Assembly: GCF_017939625.1 (NCBI RefSeq)
Contig: NZ_JAGKTC010000002.1
Coordinates: 248,629-312,628 of the forward strand
Direction: 5' to 3'
DNA from: Pseudoxanthomonas helianthi
GTDB taxonomy: Bacteria; Pseudomonadota; Gammaproteobacteria; Xanthomonadales; Xanthomonadaceae
Length of the DNA stretch: 64,000 nucleotides
In this document: piece by piece, positions 52,497 to 61,769 of the stretch
Layout: each line of letters begins with the position of its first letter
How positions within the stretch are numbered: position 1 is the stretch's first letter
The notes under the pieces: generated by a model
What the model was told of the DNA's origin: nothing
Database searches by the model: none
What the model saw: the letters and a program-made list of their open reading frames with translations, nothing else
Program-made: the position numbers and the translations under genes

Positions 52497-55004
52497 TCAG
52501 TCTTCGGCGCTGCGGTAGGCGGCGTCGTAGCGACCGGCGGCCACGGCGAACGCCGCGCGGGTCACGGTCTTGGTCGGGTCGAAGTACGCATGCAGCGTGG
52601 GCTGCAGGTCGTAAGGACCCTGGGTGACGGTGAAGCGGGCGTTGATCAGGCCCTGGTCCAGCGCCGCCTGCACGTAGCCGCGCAGAGCCGGGGCGATGGA
52701 GCCGGCGTCTTCCACCGGGATGCGCTGGCCGTCGTAGAACGCGGTCAGCGTGCCGCTGAACGAAGTGGCCTGGTCCTGCAGGCCGAGCGCCTGCACCAGC
52801 GAGTAGGCCAGGCTGACCCGGGTGACCGAATCGTTCGGGCGGAACTGCCCGTTCAACGTGCCCATCACGCCGGCATTGCGCTGGCTGAGGTCGCGCAACG
52901 GCGCGCCGCCGGCGACCGCGGATTCGGCATAGGCATAGGCGGGGTGGGTGACGCCGATGTCGCCGAAGCTGCTGCGGCCGTTGAACGGCAGGTGCTGGCG
53001 CACGCTGGCGCCCATCAGCAGGTACTGCGCCATGTCGCCGCGCTTGAGGTTGGCGTCGGGACGGAACGAGCCGTCCGCGAAGCCATCGACCAGGCGGTTG
53101 GCGACGGCGTATTCGATCGCCTGGCGCGCCGGATGCGTCGCGGTGTCGCTGATGCCCGAATAGCCGCCGCTCCTCAGGAAGCTGACGTTGATGTCGACCG
53201 GTCCCGGCGCCGCATAGCCGTTGGTGGCATGCAACGGATCCAGCGAATTGCCCGACACCGAGCCGATGCCGCCGACGGTGACCTTCCAGGTACCCGGCTT
53301 GCCCGGCGCGCCGGTGGTGATGTGGCCGTCGTTGCCGGCCACCGGGGCGGGGATGCCGATGGAGGAGCCGTAGCGGTTGCCGTCCGGGTCGATCAGCACG
53401 ATCGCCACGGTCTGCAGGGTGTCCGCGCTGGCCTTGACCCAGGCCACGTCGGCGCCGACTTCGAAGGTCTGCGGGGTCACGGTGCCGACCGGGCTGAAAT
53501 CGACCGTGTAGGTGGTCGGCGCGGTTTCGGGCATCAGGACCGCGTTGCTGTTGAAGGTGCGCAGGCTGTTGACCGTGCCGCCCCAGCCGTCGCGCACACC
53601 AGCCGCTTCGGCGACCGCGGCGTAGGCGTTGACGTGGCCGGCGCCGGCTTCCCACGACAGGCGGCTGGTCATGTTGGTGGCGGTGCGCTCGAGGATGTCC
53701 TTGACCTGTGCCGGGGTCAGGTTGGGGTTGGCTTCCAGCATCAGCGCGATGATCCCGGCCACGTGCGGCGTGGCCATCGAGGTGCCGCTCATGTGGGTGT
53801 AGAACGGCAGGTGGGCCGGGGCGAGGGTTTCCGCGTCGTGCTGCGCTTCCAGCGCCGGCAGGGTGCCGGTGGTGTCGCGGGTGGAGACGATGTCCACGCC
53901 GGGAGCGACGATGGTCGGTTCGTTGATGTAGGTCCAGCTCTTGCCGTCGGGCATGGTGAAGGTGCCGGTCTCGCCGCGCTTGCCGCGCGAGGAGAAGCCG
54001 GTCAGCACGCCGTCCTTTTCGCCGGCGCCGACCGAGATCACCCATGGCGCCTGCGCGTACGGGTTGTGGGTGTCCTCGCCGGGACCGTCGTTGCCGGCGG
54101 CGAACACGCTGACGATGCCGCGCTTGTACAGCTCGTAGGTGGAGATGTTGACCGGATTGGCCGGATCGAACTTGCCGCTGCTGCCCCAGGAATTGCTGAC
54201 CACGCGCACCGGATGCTGGTAGCTGAACTGATGGGTCGCCGCGTAGTCGAGGCCGCCGACCGCGTCCAGCACCAGCAACACCGCGCCGGAACCGTAGCCG
54301 ACCAGGTCGGCGCCGGGGGCGACGCCGCGGTACAGGCCGTTGGACCGCGCGCCGTTGCCGCCGACGATGCCGGCGCAGTGGGTGCCGTGGCCGGAACCCA
54401 GGTCGGTGTTCGGCACGCCTTCGGTGTAGGTGATCGGCAGCATGCTGTCGACCGACGCCAGGTTGGTCGTGCCCAGGGTGTTCTGCACCACGTGTTCGCC
54501 GAACTTGATGTCATCGTGGGTGGCGTCGATGCCGGAGTCGTTGACCACCACGGTCACGCCGTCGCCGCTGAACGGGATCGCGCGGCCGTAGTCGCCCGGG
54601 TTCTCGACCGTGCGCGCGGCGCCGGAAATTTCCCGCGCCTCCTTGTTGAAGTAGCGCAGCGGCGCGTTGAAGTAGATGGATGCCACGTCGTCGCGCTTGG
54701 CCAGGGCCTGGATCTCGGCCGGCGTGGCCAGCGCGCCGGCGATGGGCAGGGTGCGCATGGTCACGCCCCGGGTGATGCCCAGGGACCGCAGGGTCGCCAG
54801 CTGGGCGGCGCTGACCGGGGTCGATTGCTTGTAGCTGATCACCACCTGCAGGTCGTCCGTGGGTGCGGCGGCGGCGATCTTCGCCAGCAGCTGCGGATCG
54901 AGGTGGGCGTCGGCCAGGGCCACGCCGCTGGCGAGCAGGCCGGCGGCGATGGCGCTGATGCGGAAGCTGCGGGAAACGCGGGAATGCTGGGAAGGCGCGG
55001 GCAT
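52497..55004 (-). CDS. secreted S8 (subtilisin-like) serine protease with C-terminal SLH repeats
   Basis: 835-residue exported protease. Signal peptide to about residue 32 (AAGLLASGVALADA), an inhibitor-type propeptide (about 45-120), then the S8 domain with catalytic Asp156 (VNDSGID), His206 (GHGTHCAG) and Ser409 (GTSMATPHVAG). A beta-rich region (490-620) follows, then about 210 residues of three S-layer-homology-like repeats; the first, AIEYAVANRLVDGFADGSFR with PDANLKRGD, is close to the SLH consensus. SLH repeats normally bind cell-wall polymers of Gram-positives and some deep-branching lineages, so their role here is open. It is divergent from the gene at 55208. Confidence 0.93.
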   Translation of the reverse strand: MPAPSQHSRVSRSFRISAIAAGLLASGVALADAHLDPQLLAKIAAAAPTDDLQVVISYKQSTPVSAAQLATLRSLGITRGVTMRTLPIAGALATPAEIQALAKRDDVASIYFNAPLRYFNKEAREISGAARTVENPGDYGRAIPFSGDGVTVVVNDSGIDATHDDIKFGEHVVQNTLGTTNLASVDSMLPITYTEGVPNTDLGSGHGTHCAGIVGGNGARSNGLYRGVAPGADLVGYGSGAVLLVLDAVGGLDYAATHQFSYQHPVRVVSNSWGSSGKFDPANPVNISTYELYKRGIVSVFAAGNDGPGEDTHNPYAQAPWVISVGAGEKDGVLTGFSSRGKRGETGTFTMPDGKSWTYINEPTIVAPGVDIVSTRDTTGTLPALEAQHDAETLAPAHLPFYTHMSGTSMATPHVAGIIALMLEANPNLTPAQVKDILERTATNMTSRLSWEAGAGHVNAYAAVAEAAGVRDGWGGTVNSLRTFNSNAVLMPETAPTTYTVDFSPVGTVTPQTFEVGADVAWVKASADTLQTVAIVLIDPDGNRYGSSIGIPAPVAGNDGHITTGAPGKPGTWKVTVGGIGSVSGNSLDPLHATNGYAAPGPVDINVSFLRSGGYSGISDTATHPARQAIEYAVANRLVDGFADGSFRPDANLKRGDMAQYLLMGASVRQHLPFNGRSSFGDIGVTHPAYAYAESAVAGGAPLRDLSQRNAGVMGTLNGQFRPNDSVTRVSLAYSLVQALGLQDQATSFSGTLTAFYDGQRIPVEDAGSIAPALRGYVQAALDQGLINARFTVTQGPYDLQPTLHAYFDPTKTVTRAAFAVAAGRYDAAYRSAED

Positions 55005-55207
55005 CGAAGACTCCGGGTGGATGGTTTCAGGTGGAACGGCAGTGCGTCACCATCGCAAGGGGAAGGACCGCCACGCCATCCGGGAAAGCCTCCACGACGC
55101 TTGGGGGAAACCCCCCAGGCGCAGCGCCACGGTGCCGCGAACGCGATAACCTAGGCGCCGTCCCGGGCGCCAGGCGCCGGCGGACGAGATGCGCAGGGAA
55201 GCGTTTC

Positions 55208-56083
55208 ATGGGGTCCAACACTGAGAACGCAGCCATGACCGGTTTCCTCAAGGCCTTGCTGGCATCCGCCGCACTGCTGTCCTTCGCCGCGACGGCGCCC
55301 GCGCAGGCATTGCCGGCCCCGGGCTCGTCCCTGCCGGTACAGGTCGCCGTCGAGGGCAACGTGGCCACCGCCATCGTCGGCAGCGCCGAGGCGCCGCTGG
55401 CCGAGGTCTTCGTGACCTTCGACCAGCCGCAGAACCTGAGCGCCGCCAGCCTGGGTTTGAGCGCGCGCCTGTTCGACCCGCTCGATGCGGTGCTGCAGGC
55501 GCGGCTGCCCGATCCGCAGTTGAACGTCCTGCAAAGCGGCCTGCCGCTGCTGCTGACCATCGAGCCGCCGGTCGCCGGCGGCTTGCGCTTCCGCACCGCG
55601 CGCGTCGAAGTGCACACCCATGCGCTGGTCTATTCGGTCGGCAGTTCGCTGCGTTTGTTCAAGGCGCCGCTGGGCGGGAACTTCTTCGACATCACCGACG
55701 AAATCGCACCGGGCAGCGTGCGTGCGCGCGGCACCACCAACGGCTTTTCGCAATTCCTGGTATTGGCCGACCTGCGCCAGAGCAGCGACGTGATCGCGGC
55801 GAAGATCGATGCCCTGCGCCAGCGCATCGACACCTTGCCGCTGAGCGAACAGCCGCCGTTCCGCGCGCGACTGGCCGATGTGCAAACCGCGCTGGCCAAC
55901 GCGGATTACCCCGCGGCCATCGCCGCCACCGACTGGATTTCCGACCGCGCGCTGAAACGCGCGGGCACCTGGCTGACCGATGCCTGGATCGCGGGCGGCG
56001 CGGACAACCAGGCCGGCGGCCTCATCGCGGGCGCGGCCACGCTGAAATTCAGCATCGCCTACCTGCGCGACTTCGGCCAGTAA
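55208..56083 (+). CDS. exported protein of unknown function at the head of a signalling cluster
   Basis: 291-residue protein, family not assigned with confidence. A signal-peptide-like stretch MTGFLKALLASAALLSFAAT then APAQAL begins at residue 10. The middle is beta-like (VTFDQPQNLSAASLGLSARL, VHTHALVYSVGSSLRLFKAP). The C-terminal 110 residues are helical (SSDVIAAKIDALRQRIDTLP) and end GGLIAGAATLKFSIAYLRDF. The start 55208 has an AGGGAAG ribosome site at good spacing; ATG 55235 gives a more normal signal peptide. Its stop shares one base with the start of the FHA-GAF gene, so it is probably translated with the signalling genes and may be their periplasmic sensor or target (inference). Confidence 0.65.
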   Translation: MGSNTENAAMTGFLKALLASAALLSFAATAPAQALPAPGSSLPVQVAVEGNVATAIVGSAEAPLAEVFVTFDQPQNLSAASLGLSARLFDPLDAVLQARLPDPQLNVLQSGLPLLLTIEPPVAGGLRFRTARVEVHTHALVYSVGSSLRLFKAPLGGNFFDITDEIAPGSVRARGTTNGFSQFLVLADLRQSSDVIAAKIDALRQRIDTLPLSEQPPFRARLADVQTALANADYPAAIAATDWISDRALKRAGTWLTDAWIAGGADNQAGGLIAGAATLKFSIAYLRDFGQ

Positions 56084-57033
56084 TGCCAGCGCCCGGCCTC
56101 GACGGGCCATCGCAACGGAATGCGGGGAGCGCCGCCGGCGCGCGGATGGCGCGGCTGGTCGCCCACCTGCCGGACGCGGCGGCTGTCGAGCAGGTGTTCG
56201 GCGATGGCGAAGCGTTGTCGATCGGCCGCGCCGCGGGCAACGGCTTCTGCCTGCCGCACCCCTCCGTCTCGCGCACCCATGCCACGCTGGAGCCGGGCGC
56301 GGATGGCTGGCGGCTGCACGACCTGGGCAGTCGCAACGGCAGCTTCGTCGATGGTGTCGCCCCCGGCGAGGGTCGGGTGGTGCCGCGTTCGGCCTGGCTG
56401 CGCTTCGGCGACGTGCATTGCGAGTTCACCGAACTCGATCCCGCCCAGGCACAGGCGAACCGCGCCCGCACCCAGGCGCGCCGCGCCGCGGCCACGGCGC
56501 ACACCGCGCGTATCGACGGCGTGCGCGGTCTGGACGAGCTGCTGGACGCCAGCCTGCACGGCGTGCTCGACCTGGCCCAGTGCGAGCGCGGCTTCGTGCT
56601 GTTGCGCGACGGCGACGGCTTCGCGGTGCGCAACAGCATTTCGCTGGACCCCGCGCAACTGCGCGCACGCGATTTTTCCGGCAGCGTCGGCGCTGTGCGC
56701 CGTGCCCTGGACGAACGCCGCAGCGTGATCGCCAACGACATCGGCGGCGACGCCTGGCTGTCGGCGCGTGCGTCGGTGGTTGCAGGCGGATTGTCCGCGC
56801 TGGTCTGCCTGCCGTTGTTCGACGGCGAACGCGCGCTGGGCGCGATCTACGCCGACCGCACGCGGGCCGCGGCGCCGATCACCCGGCTCGACCAGGAACT
56901 GCTCGAAGCCTTCGCCGAACGCGCCGCGCTGTGGATCGTCGCTCGCCGCGCCAGCGAACTGCTCGGCGCGCGCGACGATGCGGCGCCGGACTGGGGTGCG
57001 ATCCTCGCCGTCCACCAGGATGCGCGACCGTGA
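56083..57033 (+). CDS. FHA-GAF domain signalling protein
   Basis: 316-residue cytoplasmic protein. The FHA phosphothreonine-binding domain (about 25-115) shows SIGRAAGNGFCLPHPSVSRT with the conserved Arg and the S-x-x-H element, then DLGSRNGSFVDG. A GAF domain (about 140-295) follows, with VLDLAQCERGFVLLRDG and SALVCLPLFDGERALGAIYA. FHA domains read phosphothreonines placed by Ser/Thr kinases, and the next gene is such a kinase, overlapping by four bases (GTGA). This makes a phospho-dependent partner likely. The GAF ligand is unknown. No output domain is attached. Confidence 0.9.
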   Translation: MPAPGLDGPSQRNAGSAAGARMARLVAHLPDAAAVEQVFGDGEALSIGRAAGNGFCLPHPSVSRTHATLEPGADGWRLHDLGSRNGSFVDGVAPGEGRVVPRSAWLRFGDVHCEFTELDPAQAQANRARTQARRAAATAHTARIDGVRGLDELLDASLHGVLDLAQCERGFVLLRDGDGFAVRNSISLDPAQLRARDFSGSVGAVRRALDERRSVIANDIGGDAWLSARASVVAGGLSALVCLPLFDGERALGAIYADRTRAAAPITRLDQELLEAFAERAALWIVARRASELLGARDDAAPDWGAILAVHQDARP

Positions 57034-60000
57034 GCGACGACGCCCCGACCGCGACCGGCCTGCACCTGCAATCGGATTTCGCGCCAGGCACCGTGCTCGG
57101 CGGCCGCTATCGCATCGTGTCGCGGCTCGGCATCGGCGGCATGGGCGTGGTCTATCGCGCCGACGATCTGGCCCTCGGCGTGCCGGTGGCGCTGAAGCTG
57201 CTGCGCCCCGAGCTGGCGCACCGCCAGGACGTGTTCGAACGCTTCCGCCAGGAATTGCTGCTGGCGCGGCAGGTGTCGAATCCGCACGTGGTGCGCATCC
57301 ACGACCTCGCCCAGCACGACGGCCACTGGCTGATCAGCATGGATTTCGTCGACGGCGAACCGCTCGACAAGTGCATCGACCGCAGCGCGCCACTGCCGGT
57401 CGACGACGCGCTGCGCATCGCCCGGCAGATCGCCGAAGGCCTAGGCGCCGCGCATGCGAAGGGCGTGGTCCACCGTGACCTGAAACCGGCCAACGTACTG
57501 CTGGACGCGGCCGGCAACGCCTACATCAGCGACTTCGGCGTGGCCCGGTCGATGGCCGGCAGCGGCGCCTCGCGCCGCGGCCTGACCCAGGGCGGCGCGG
57601 TGGTCGGCACGCCCGATTACCTGTCGCCGGAACAGGCGCGCGGCGAACCGCCCGATGCGCGCAGCGACCTGTACGCGCTGGGCCTGATCCTGCACGAAAT
57701 GCTGGCCGGCCAGTTGCCGTTCGCCGGCGGCACCATGGCCGAAGTGCTGGCCCAACGCATGCTGCGCGCGCCCGATTCCATCGCCAGGGCGCGCAGCGAC
57801 CTGTCGGCCTGGCTGGTGCGCCTGGTCGACCGTTTGCTGCGCCCGCAGCCTGGGCACCGCTTGCAGGATGCGCAGGCGGTGATCGAAGCCATCGACCGGC
57901 GCGAACTGGCGCGCGACTGGCGCGGCGCATTCGGGCGCAAGGCGGTTTTCGCTGCATTAGCGATTGCGATCCTGGCGGGTGCGGGCGGCTGGTTGTGGTG
58001 GCAATCGCGCGAAGCGGTCGCGCCGCGCGCCGCCGCGCCGGTGGTTGCGCCGTTGGACCGACTGCTGGTCCTGCCGCTGACCGGTAGCGGCGATACCGCG
58101 CGCGACATCGCCTTGTCCGTGCATCTGCGCAATGCCCTGTCCAACGTGCCGGGCCTGGCCGTGGTCGATGGCGAACGCACTTCGCAGGCATTGCGCCAGC
58201 TCGATCCCGGCGGCAACGCCGCCCCCGATCCCGCGGCCTTGCGCAACGAGGCGTTGGCCAGGCGCGTGCTGCAGGCGCGGTTCGTGCGCCGCGGCGGCGA
58301 TTGGCAGGTCGATGCGCGTTTGTTCGAGGGTTCTGGCGAAATCGCGCTGGCCGGTCCACCGGCGGCCGATCCGCTGGCGGCGCTGCGCGCATGGGCCGTT
58401 GCGCCTGCGGTCGTGCAGGCATTCGGCGCGAAGGTCGATCTCGCTTCGATGCCGCAGCGACAGGATGCGCTGGGCGAATACGGCCTCGCCGTCGCGGCGC
58501 GCGAACGCGGCGAACTGGCCGCGGCGCTGTCCCGCTTGCGCGCGACCACGACGGCTTGGCCGGATTACCTCGAAGCCTGGTGGCTGCAATCGCGCGTGGC
58601 CCAGGAAATCGGCGAGCAGGACCAGGCCGCCGACGCGGTGTTGCATGCGCAACGCGCGGCGAAGACGCCATCGGAAAACCTGCGCCGCCGCCTGGCCGCG
58701 CAACGCGCGTCGATCGAAGGCGACCACGCGGCCGCGGCGACCGAATGGCGCGCGTTGCTCGCCGCGACGCCGGGCGATGCCACGGCGGAACTGAACCTGG
58801 CGCGCGAACTCGGCGCGGGCGGCGACGCGGCCGGCGCGCTGCAATTGCTGCACAAGCTGGTTGCGCGCGATCCGCGCGATCCGCGCGCATGGTTCGAACT
58901 GGGCAAGTGGTCGATCCTGCAGGGCCAGGCGCGGGTCGCGGTCGACGACTACCTGACCCGTGCACTGGTCGCGTTCAAGCGCGGCCGCGATCTGTACGGC
59001 GAAGCGGAAACCGTCAATGCGCTCGGCGTCGGCTACGGCCGCCTCGGCCAGACCGGCGATGCGGTCGAGCAGTTCCGCAAGGCCATCGAGCTGCGGCGCC
59101 GGCTGGGCAATCGGCGCGGCGAAGCCACCAGCCTGCGCAACCTGGCCAACAAGCTTTCGCTGGGCGGCGACTTCGCCGGCGCCGGCGAAGCGTTGCGGCA
59201 GGCGCGGGCGATCAACCAGGCGCTGGGCGATGCCGCCGGCCACGCCGCGGTCGACAATGAACTGGGCCTGCTCGCCGAAGAGCGGGGCGACTTCCCCGAA
59301 GCGCTGCAGTCCTACCAGCGCGCCCTGCAGACCTGGCAGCAACTCGACGACAAGTTCTCCTCCGCCGAAGCGCTGAACAGCATCGGCTTCGCCCACTACC
59401 AGTTGGGCAACTACGCCGACGCGCAGGTCTACTGGCAGCAATCGGCGGAAGCCTATGCGGCGATCGGCGAGGAAAGCGGCAAGGTCCGTACCTTGCAGAA
59501 CCTCGGCCTGCTGGCGACCGCGCGCGGGCGCTGGAACGAGGCGCGGCGCCAGTTGCAGGAGTCTCTGGCGCTGGCCGAGCGCCAGCAGATGCAGGAAGAG
59601 GCCGAAGTCAGCCGCCGCAACCTGGCCGAACTGGAATTGCGCCAGGGCCACCTGCAGGCGGCGATCGAACACGCGGGCAAGGCCGAGGCCGGCTTCCGCC
59701 AGCGCGACGACCAGCGTGGGGCCGTCGATGCCGGCCTGCTGCACGCCGAGGCGCTGCTCGCCGCGAACGCCGATGCCGACGCGCGCAAGGTCGTCGAGGG
59801 ACTGCGCAAGGACCTGGACTCGATTTCACGCGAGCAGCAGGCCATCGCCCAATGGCTGCTCGCCGAGCTGGCCCGGCGCGGCGGCGATGCCATGGGCGCC
59901 GCTCGTCGGTTGCGCGAGGCACGCCGGCTGGCGGTGGCTTCCGGCGTGCGCCGGTTGCAATTGCGCATCGATCTGTCCGAAGCCGAATCCCGACCGTCCG

Positions 60001-60344
60001 TGCTCGATGCGCTCGATGCGCCGACCGCCCGCCTGGGCGATGCGGCCCTGCGCATGGAATGGCTGCGCCAGCACATGCGCCGCGCGCTCGCGGCCGGCGA
60101 TGCGCCACGCGCCGTCGCCGACTACAACGAAGCTGCGGTGGCGCTGCGCAACGGCGATGCGCTGGCGGCCGGCGAGCTGCATGCCCTCGGCGCGCGGGCG
60201 CGTGCGGCCACCGGCGATGCGGCCGGCGCGCAAGCGGCCGAAGCGCGCGCGCAGCAGGCCTTGCAGGTTTGGCGCGAGCACTTGCCTGCGACGCTGCGCG
60301 CGGCCGCGACGCCGCAGGTCGCGAAAACGGAGACGACGCCGTGA
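57030..60344 (+). CDS. membrane-bound Hanks-type Ser/Thr protein kinase with TPR tail
   Basis: 1104-residue protein. The N-terminal kinase (about 25-290) has the glycine loop LGIGGMGVVYRADD, the lysine in VALKLLRPE, the catalytic loop VVHRDLKPANVLLD, DFGVARS and GTPDYLSPEQARG. A single membrane helix follows at about 305-322 (AVFAALAIAILAGAGGWLWW). The outer part has a FlgO/adenylate-cyclase-like beta region (340-450) and then many tetratricopeptide repeats (about 560-900), such as AVEQFRKAIELRRRLGNRRG and YADAQVYWQQSAEAYAAIGE. The start GTG 57030 overlaps the FHA-GAF stop, and the end overlaps the histidine kinase start. It presumably senses periplasmic or protein ligands via the TPR part. 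Confidence 0.94.
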   Translation: MSDDAPTATGLHLQSDFAPGTVLGGRYRIVSRLGIGGMGVVYRADDLALGVPVALKLLRPELAHRQDVFERFRQELLLARQVSNPHVVRIHDLAQHDGHWLISMDFVDGEPLDKCIDRSAPLPVDDALRIARQIAEGLGAAHAKGVVHRDLKPANVLLDAAGNAYISDFGVARSMAGSGASRRGLTQGGAVVGTPDYLSPEQARGEPPDARSDLYALGLILHEMLAGQLPFAGGTMAEVLAQRMLRAPDSIARARSDLSAWLVRLVDRLLRPQPGHRLQDAQAVIEAIDRRELARDWRGAFGRKAVFAALAIAILAGAGGWLWWQSREAVAPRAAAPVVAPLDRLLVLPLTGSGDTARDIALSVHLRNALSNVPGLAVVDGERTSQALRQLDPGGNAAPDPAALRNEALARRVLQARFVRRGGDWQVDARLFEGSGEIALAGPPAADPLAALRAWAVAPAVVQAFGAKVDLASMPQRQDALGEYGLAVAARERGELAAALSRLRATTTAWPDYLEAWWLQSRVAQEIGEQDQAADAVLHAQRAAKTPSENLRRRLAAQRASIEGDHAAAATEWRALLAATPGDATAELNLARELGAGGDAAGALQLLHKLVARDPRDPRAWFELGKWSILQGQARVAVDDYLTRALVAFKRGRDLYGEAETVNALGVGYGRLGQTGDAVEQFRKAIELRRRLGNRRGEATSLRNLANKLSLGGDFAGAGEALRQARAINQALGDAAGHAAVDNELGLLAEERGDFPEALQSYQRALQTWQQLDDKFSSAEALNSIGFAHYQLGNYADAQVYWQQSAEAYAAIGEESGKVRTLQNLGLLATARGRWNEARRQLQESLALAERQQMQEEAEVSRRNLAELELRQGHLQAAIEHAGKAEAGFRQRDDQRGAVDAGLLHAEALLAANADADARKVVEGLRKDLDSISREQQAIAQWLLAELARRGGDAMGAARRLREARRLAVASGVRRLQLRIDLSEAESRPSVLDALDAPTARLGDAALRMEWLRQHMRRALAAGDAPRAVADYNEAAVALRNGDALAAGELHALGARARAATGDAAGAQAAEARAQQALQVWREHLPATLRAAATPQVAKTETTP

Positions 60345-61081
60345 GCGCCGGCGCTTCGGCTTCGCCCGACGGCGCGCTCGCCGCGCTGCGCGAGCAATAC
60401 CTGCGCCTGCTGCAGCGGCTGGAAGCGAACGAGCGCGAATTCCGCCGGCTCGGTCGCGCGGTCTGGAACGTGCAGGAGGACGAACGGCGCCGGCTCGCGC
60501 GCGAACTGCACGACGGCATCGGCCAGAACCTGACCGCGCTCAAGCATCGCCTGGTCCAGCTCGAGGACGAGCTGCCCGCCGCGCAACGGGATCGCCTGCG
60601 CGCGGCGATCGAATTGTGCGGCGACACCCTGGAGGACACCCGCGAGATGTCGCGGCTGTTGCGCCCGCCGGTGCTGGACGACCTGGGCCTCGGCCCGGCG
60701 TTGCGCTGGCTGGCGCGCAGCATGGGCGAAGCCGCGGGCATCGAGGTCGAACTGGAGATCGACGAGTTGCCGGCGCTGGACGGCGACTTGCAGACATTGC
60801 TGTTCCGCGTTGCCCAGGAAGCGTTGAACAACATCGCCAAGCATGCGCAGGCGCGCCACGTGCTGGTGCGCGTGGTCGCACGCGGGGGTTCGCTGCAATT
60901 GCAGGTCGCCGACGACGGTCGCGGTTGCGACCCGGAAGCGGCGTTCCGCAGCGGCGGCAGCGGCCTGGGCGGCATGCGCGAGCGCCTCGGCCTGTACGAA
61001 GGACGGCTGGAACTGCACTCCGCCGCAGGCGAAGGCGCGCGCTTGCGCGCCACGGTGCCGCTGGTGCCGCCGCCCGCTTGA
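60341..61081 (+). CDS. soluble NarL-type sensor histidine kinase
   Basis: 246-residue histidine kinase without membrane helix or recognisable sensor domain. A short coiled coil (ALREQYLRLLQRLEANEREF) leads to the HisKA_3 dimerisation box with the phospho-acceptor in RRLARELHDGIGQNLTALKH, then the HATPase domain with VAQEALNNIAKHAQARHVLV (N box), VADDGRGCD (G1) and GSGLGGMRERLGLYEG (G2). The start GTG overlaps the stop of the Ser/Thr kinase, suggesting the kinase or FHA-GAF protein supplies its input. The partner response regulator follows after 48 bases. Confidence 0.93.
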   Translation: MSAGASASPDGALAALREQYLRLLQRLEANEREFRRLGRAVWNVQEDERRRLARELHDGIGQNLTALKHRLVQLEDELPAAQRDRLRAAIELCGDTLEDTREMSRLLRPPVLDDLGLGPALRWLARSMGEAAGIEVELEIDELPALDGDLQTLLFRVAQEALNNIAKHAQARHVLVRVVARGGSLQLQVADDGRGCDPEAAFRSGGSGLGGMRERLGLYEGRLELHSAAGEGARLRATVPLVPPPA

Positions 61082-61129
61082 CGCATACGCGGCGAACGCG
61101 CAAGTTGGCGGCACTTCGCGGGAGAGAAG

Positions 61130-61765
61130 ATGCGCGTCCTGATCGCCGACGACCACACCATGGTGCGCGAAAGCCTGGTCGCACTGCTGGAGGCCGGCGG
61201 CGACGTCGAAGTGGTGGCGCAGGCCGCCGACGGCATCGAAGCGCTGGAGAAGGCCCGGCTGACCCGTCCCGACGTGGTCGTCGCCGACCTCACCATGCCG
61301 CGCCTGGGCGGGATGGAGGTGGTGCGGCGCCTGCGCGAAATGCTCCCGGGCATCAAGGTGCTGGTGCTGACCATGCACCAGGAAGACGAATACGTGTTGC
61401 AGGCGGTGCGCGCCGGCGCTTCCGGTTACCTGGTCAAGGACAGCGCGGCCAGCGAACTGCTCGCGGCGGTGCGCAGCCTGCAGGCGGGACGCGGCTATTT
61501 CGGTCCGCAGGCGGCCAAGGCGCTGGCCGAACAGTTGCAGCACCCCGGGCGATCCGCGGCCGATCCTTACGGTAGCCTCACCTCGCGCGAACGCGAGGTA
61601 TTCCACCTGATCGCCGAAGGCCAGACCACCAAGGAAATCGCGCGCAAGCTGAACATCAGCGCGAAGACCGCGGAGAACCATCGCGGCCACGTGCTGGCCA
61701 AGCTCGACATGCGCAACACCGCCGAAGTGGTGCGCTACGCCCTGCGCAAGGGTCTGCTGGACTGA
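61130..61765 (+). CDS. NarL/FixJ-type response regulator
   Basis: 211-residue two-component transcription regulator. The receiver domain has the acidic pair in LIADDHTMVRES, the phospho-acceptor aspartate in VVVADLTMPRLGGMEV, the threonine in VLVLTMHQEDEY and the lysine in GYLVKDSAA. The LuxR-type helix-turn-helix at the C-terminus reads LTSREREVFHLIAEGQTTKE and IARKLNISAKTAENHRGHVL. It begins after GGGAGAG and is the output of the adjacent histidine kinase. Its target promoters cannot be named. Confidence 0.96.
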   Translation: MRVLIADDHTMVRESLVALLEAGGDVEVVAQAADGIEALEKARLTRPDVVVADLTMPRLGGMEVVRRLREMLPGIKVLVLTMHQEDEYVLQAVRAGASGYLVKDSAASELLAAVRSLQAGRGYFGPQAAKALAEQLQHPGRSAADPYGSLTSREREVFHLIAEGQTTKEIARKLNISAKTAENHRGHVLAKLDMRNTAEVVRYALRKGLLD

Positions 61766-61769
61766 GCGC

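Noticed and set aside
55102..55117. TGGGGG-AAA-CCCCCA hairpin upstream of the unknown exported protein
   Set aside because: Short G/C homopolymer arms with no T-tract or defined promoter relation; likely fortuitous.
52287..55154. 955-codon plus-strand frame opposite the subtilase
   Set aside because: The minus strand has signal peptide, catalytic triad and SLH repeats; the opposite frame has none and runs through the palindrome cluster.
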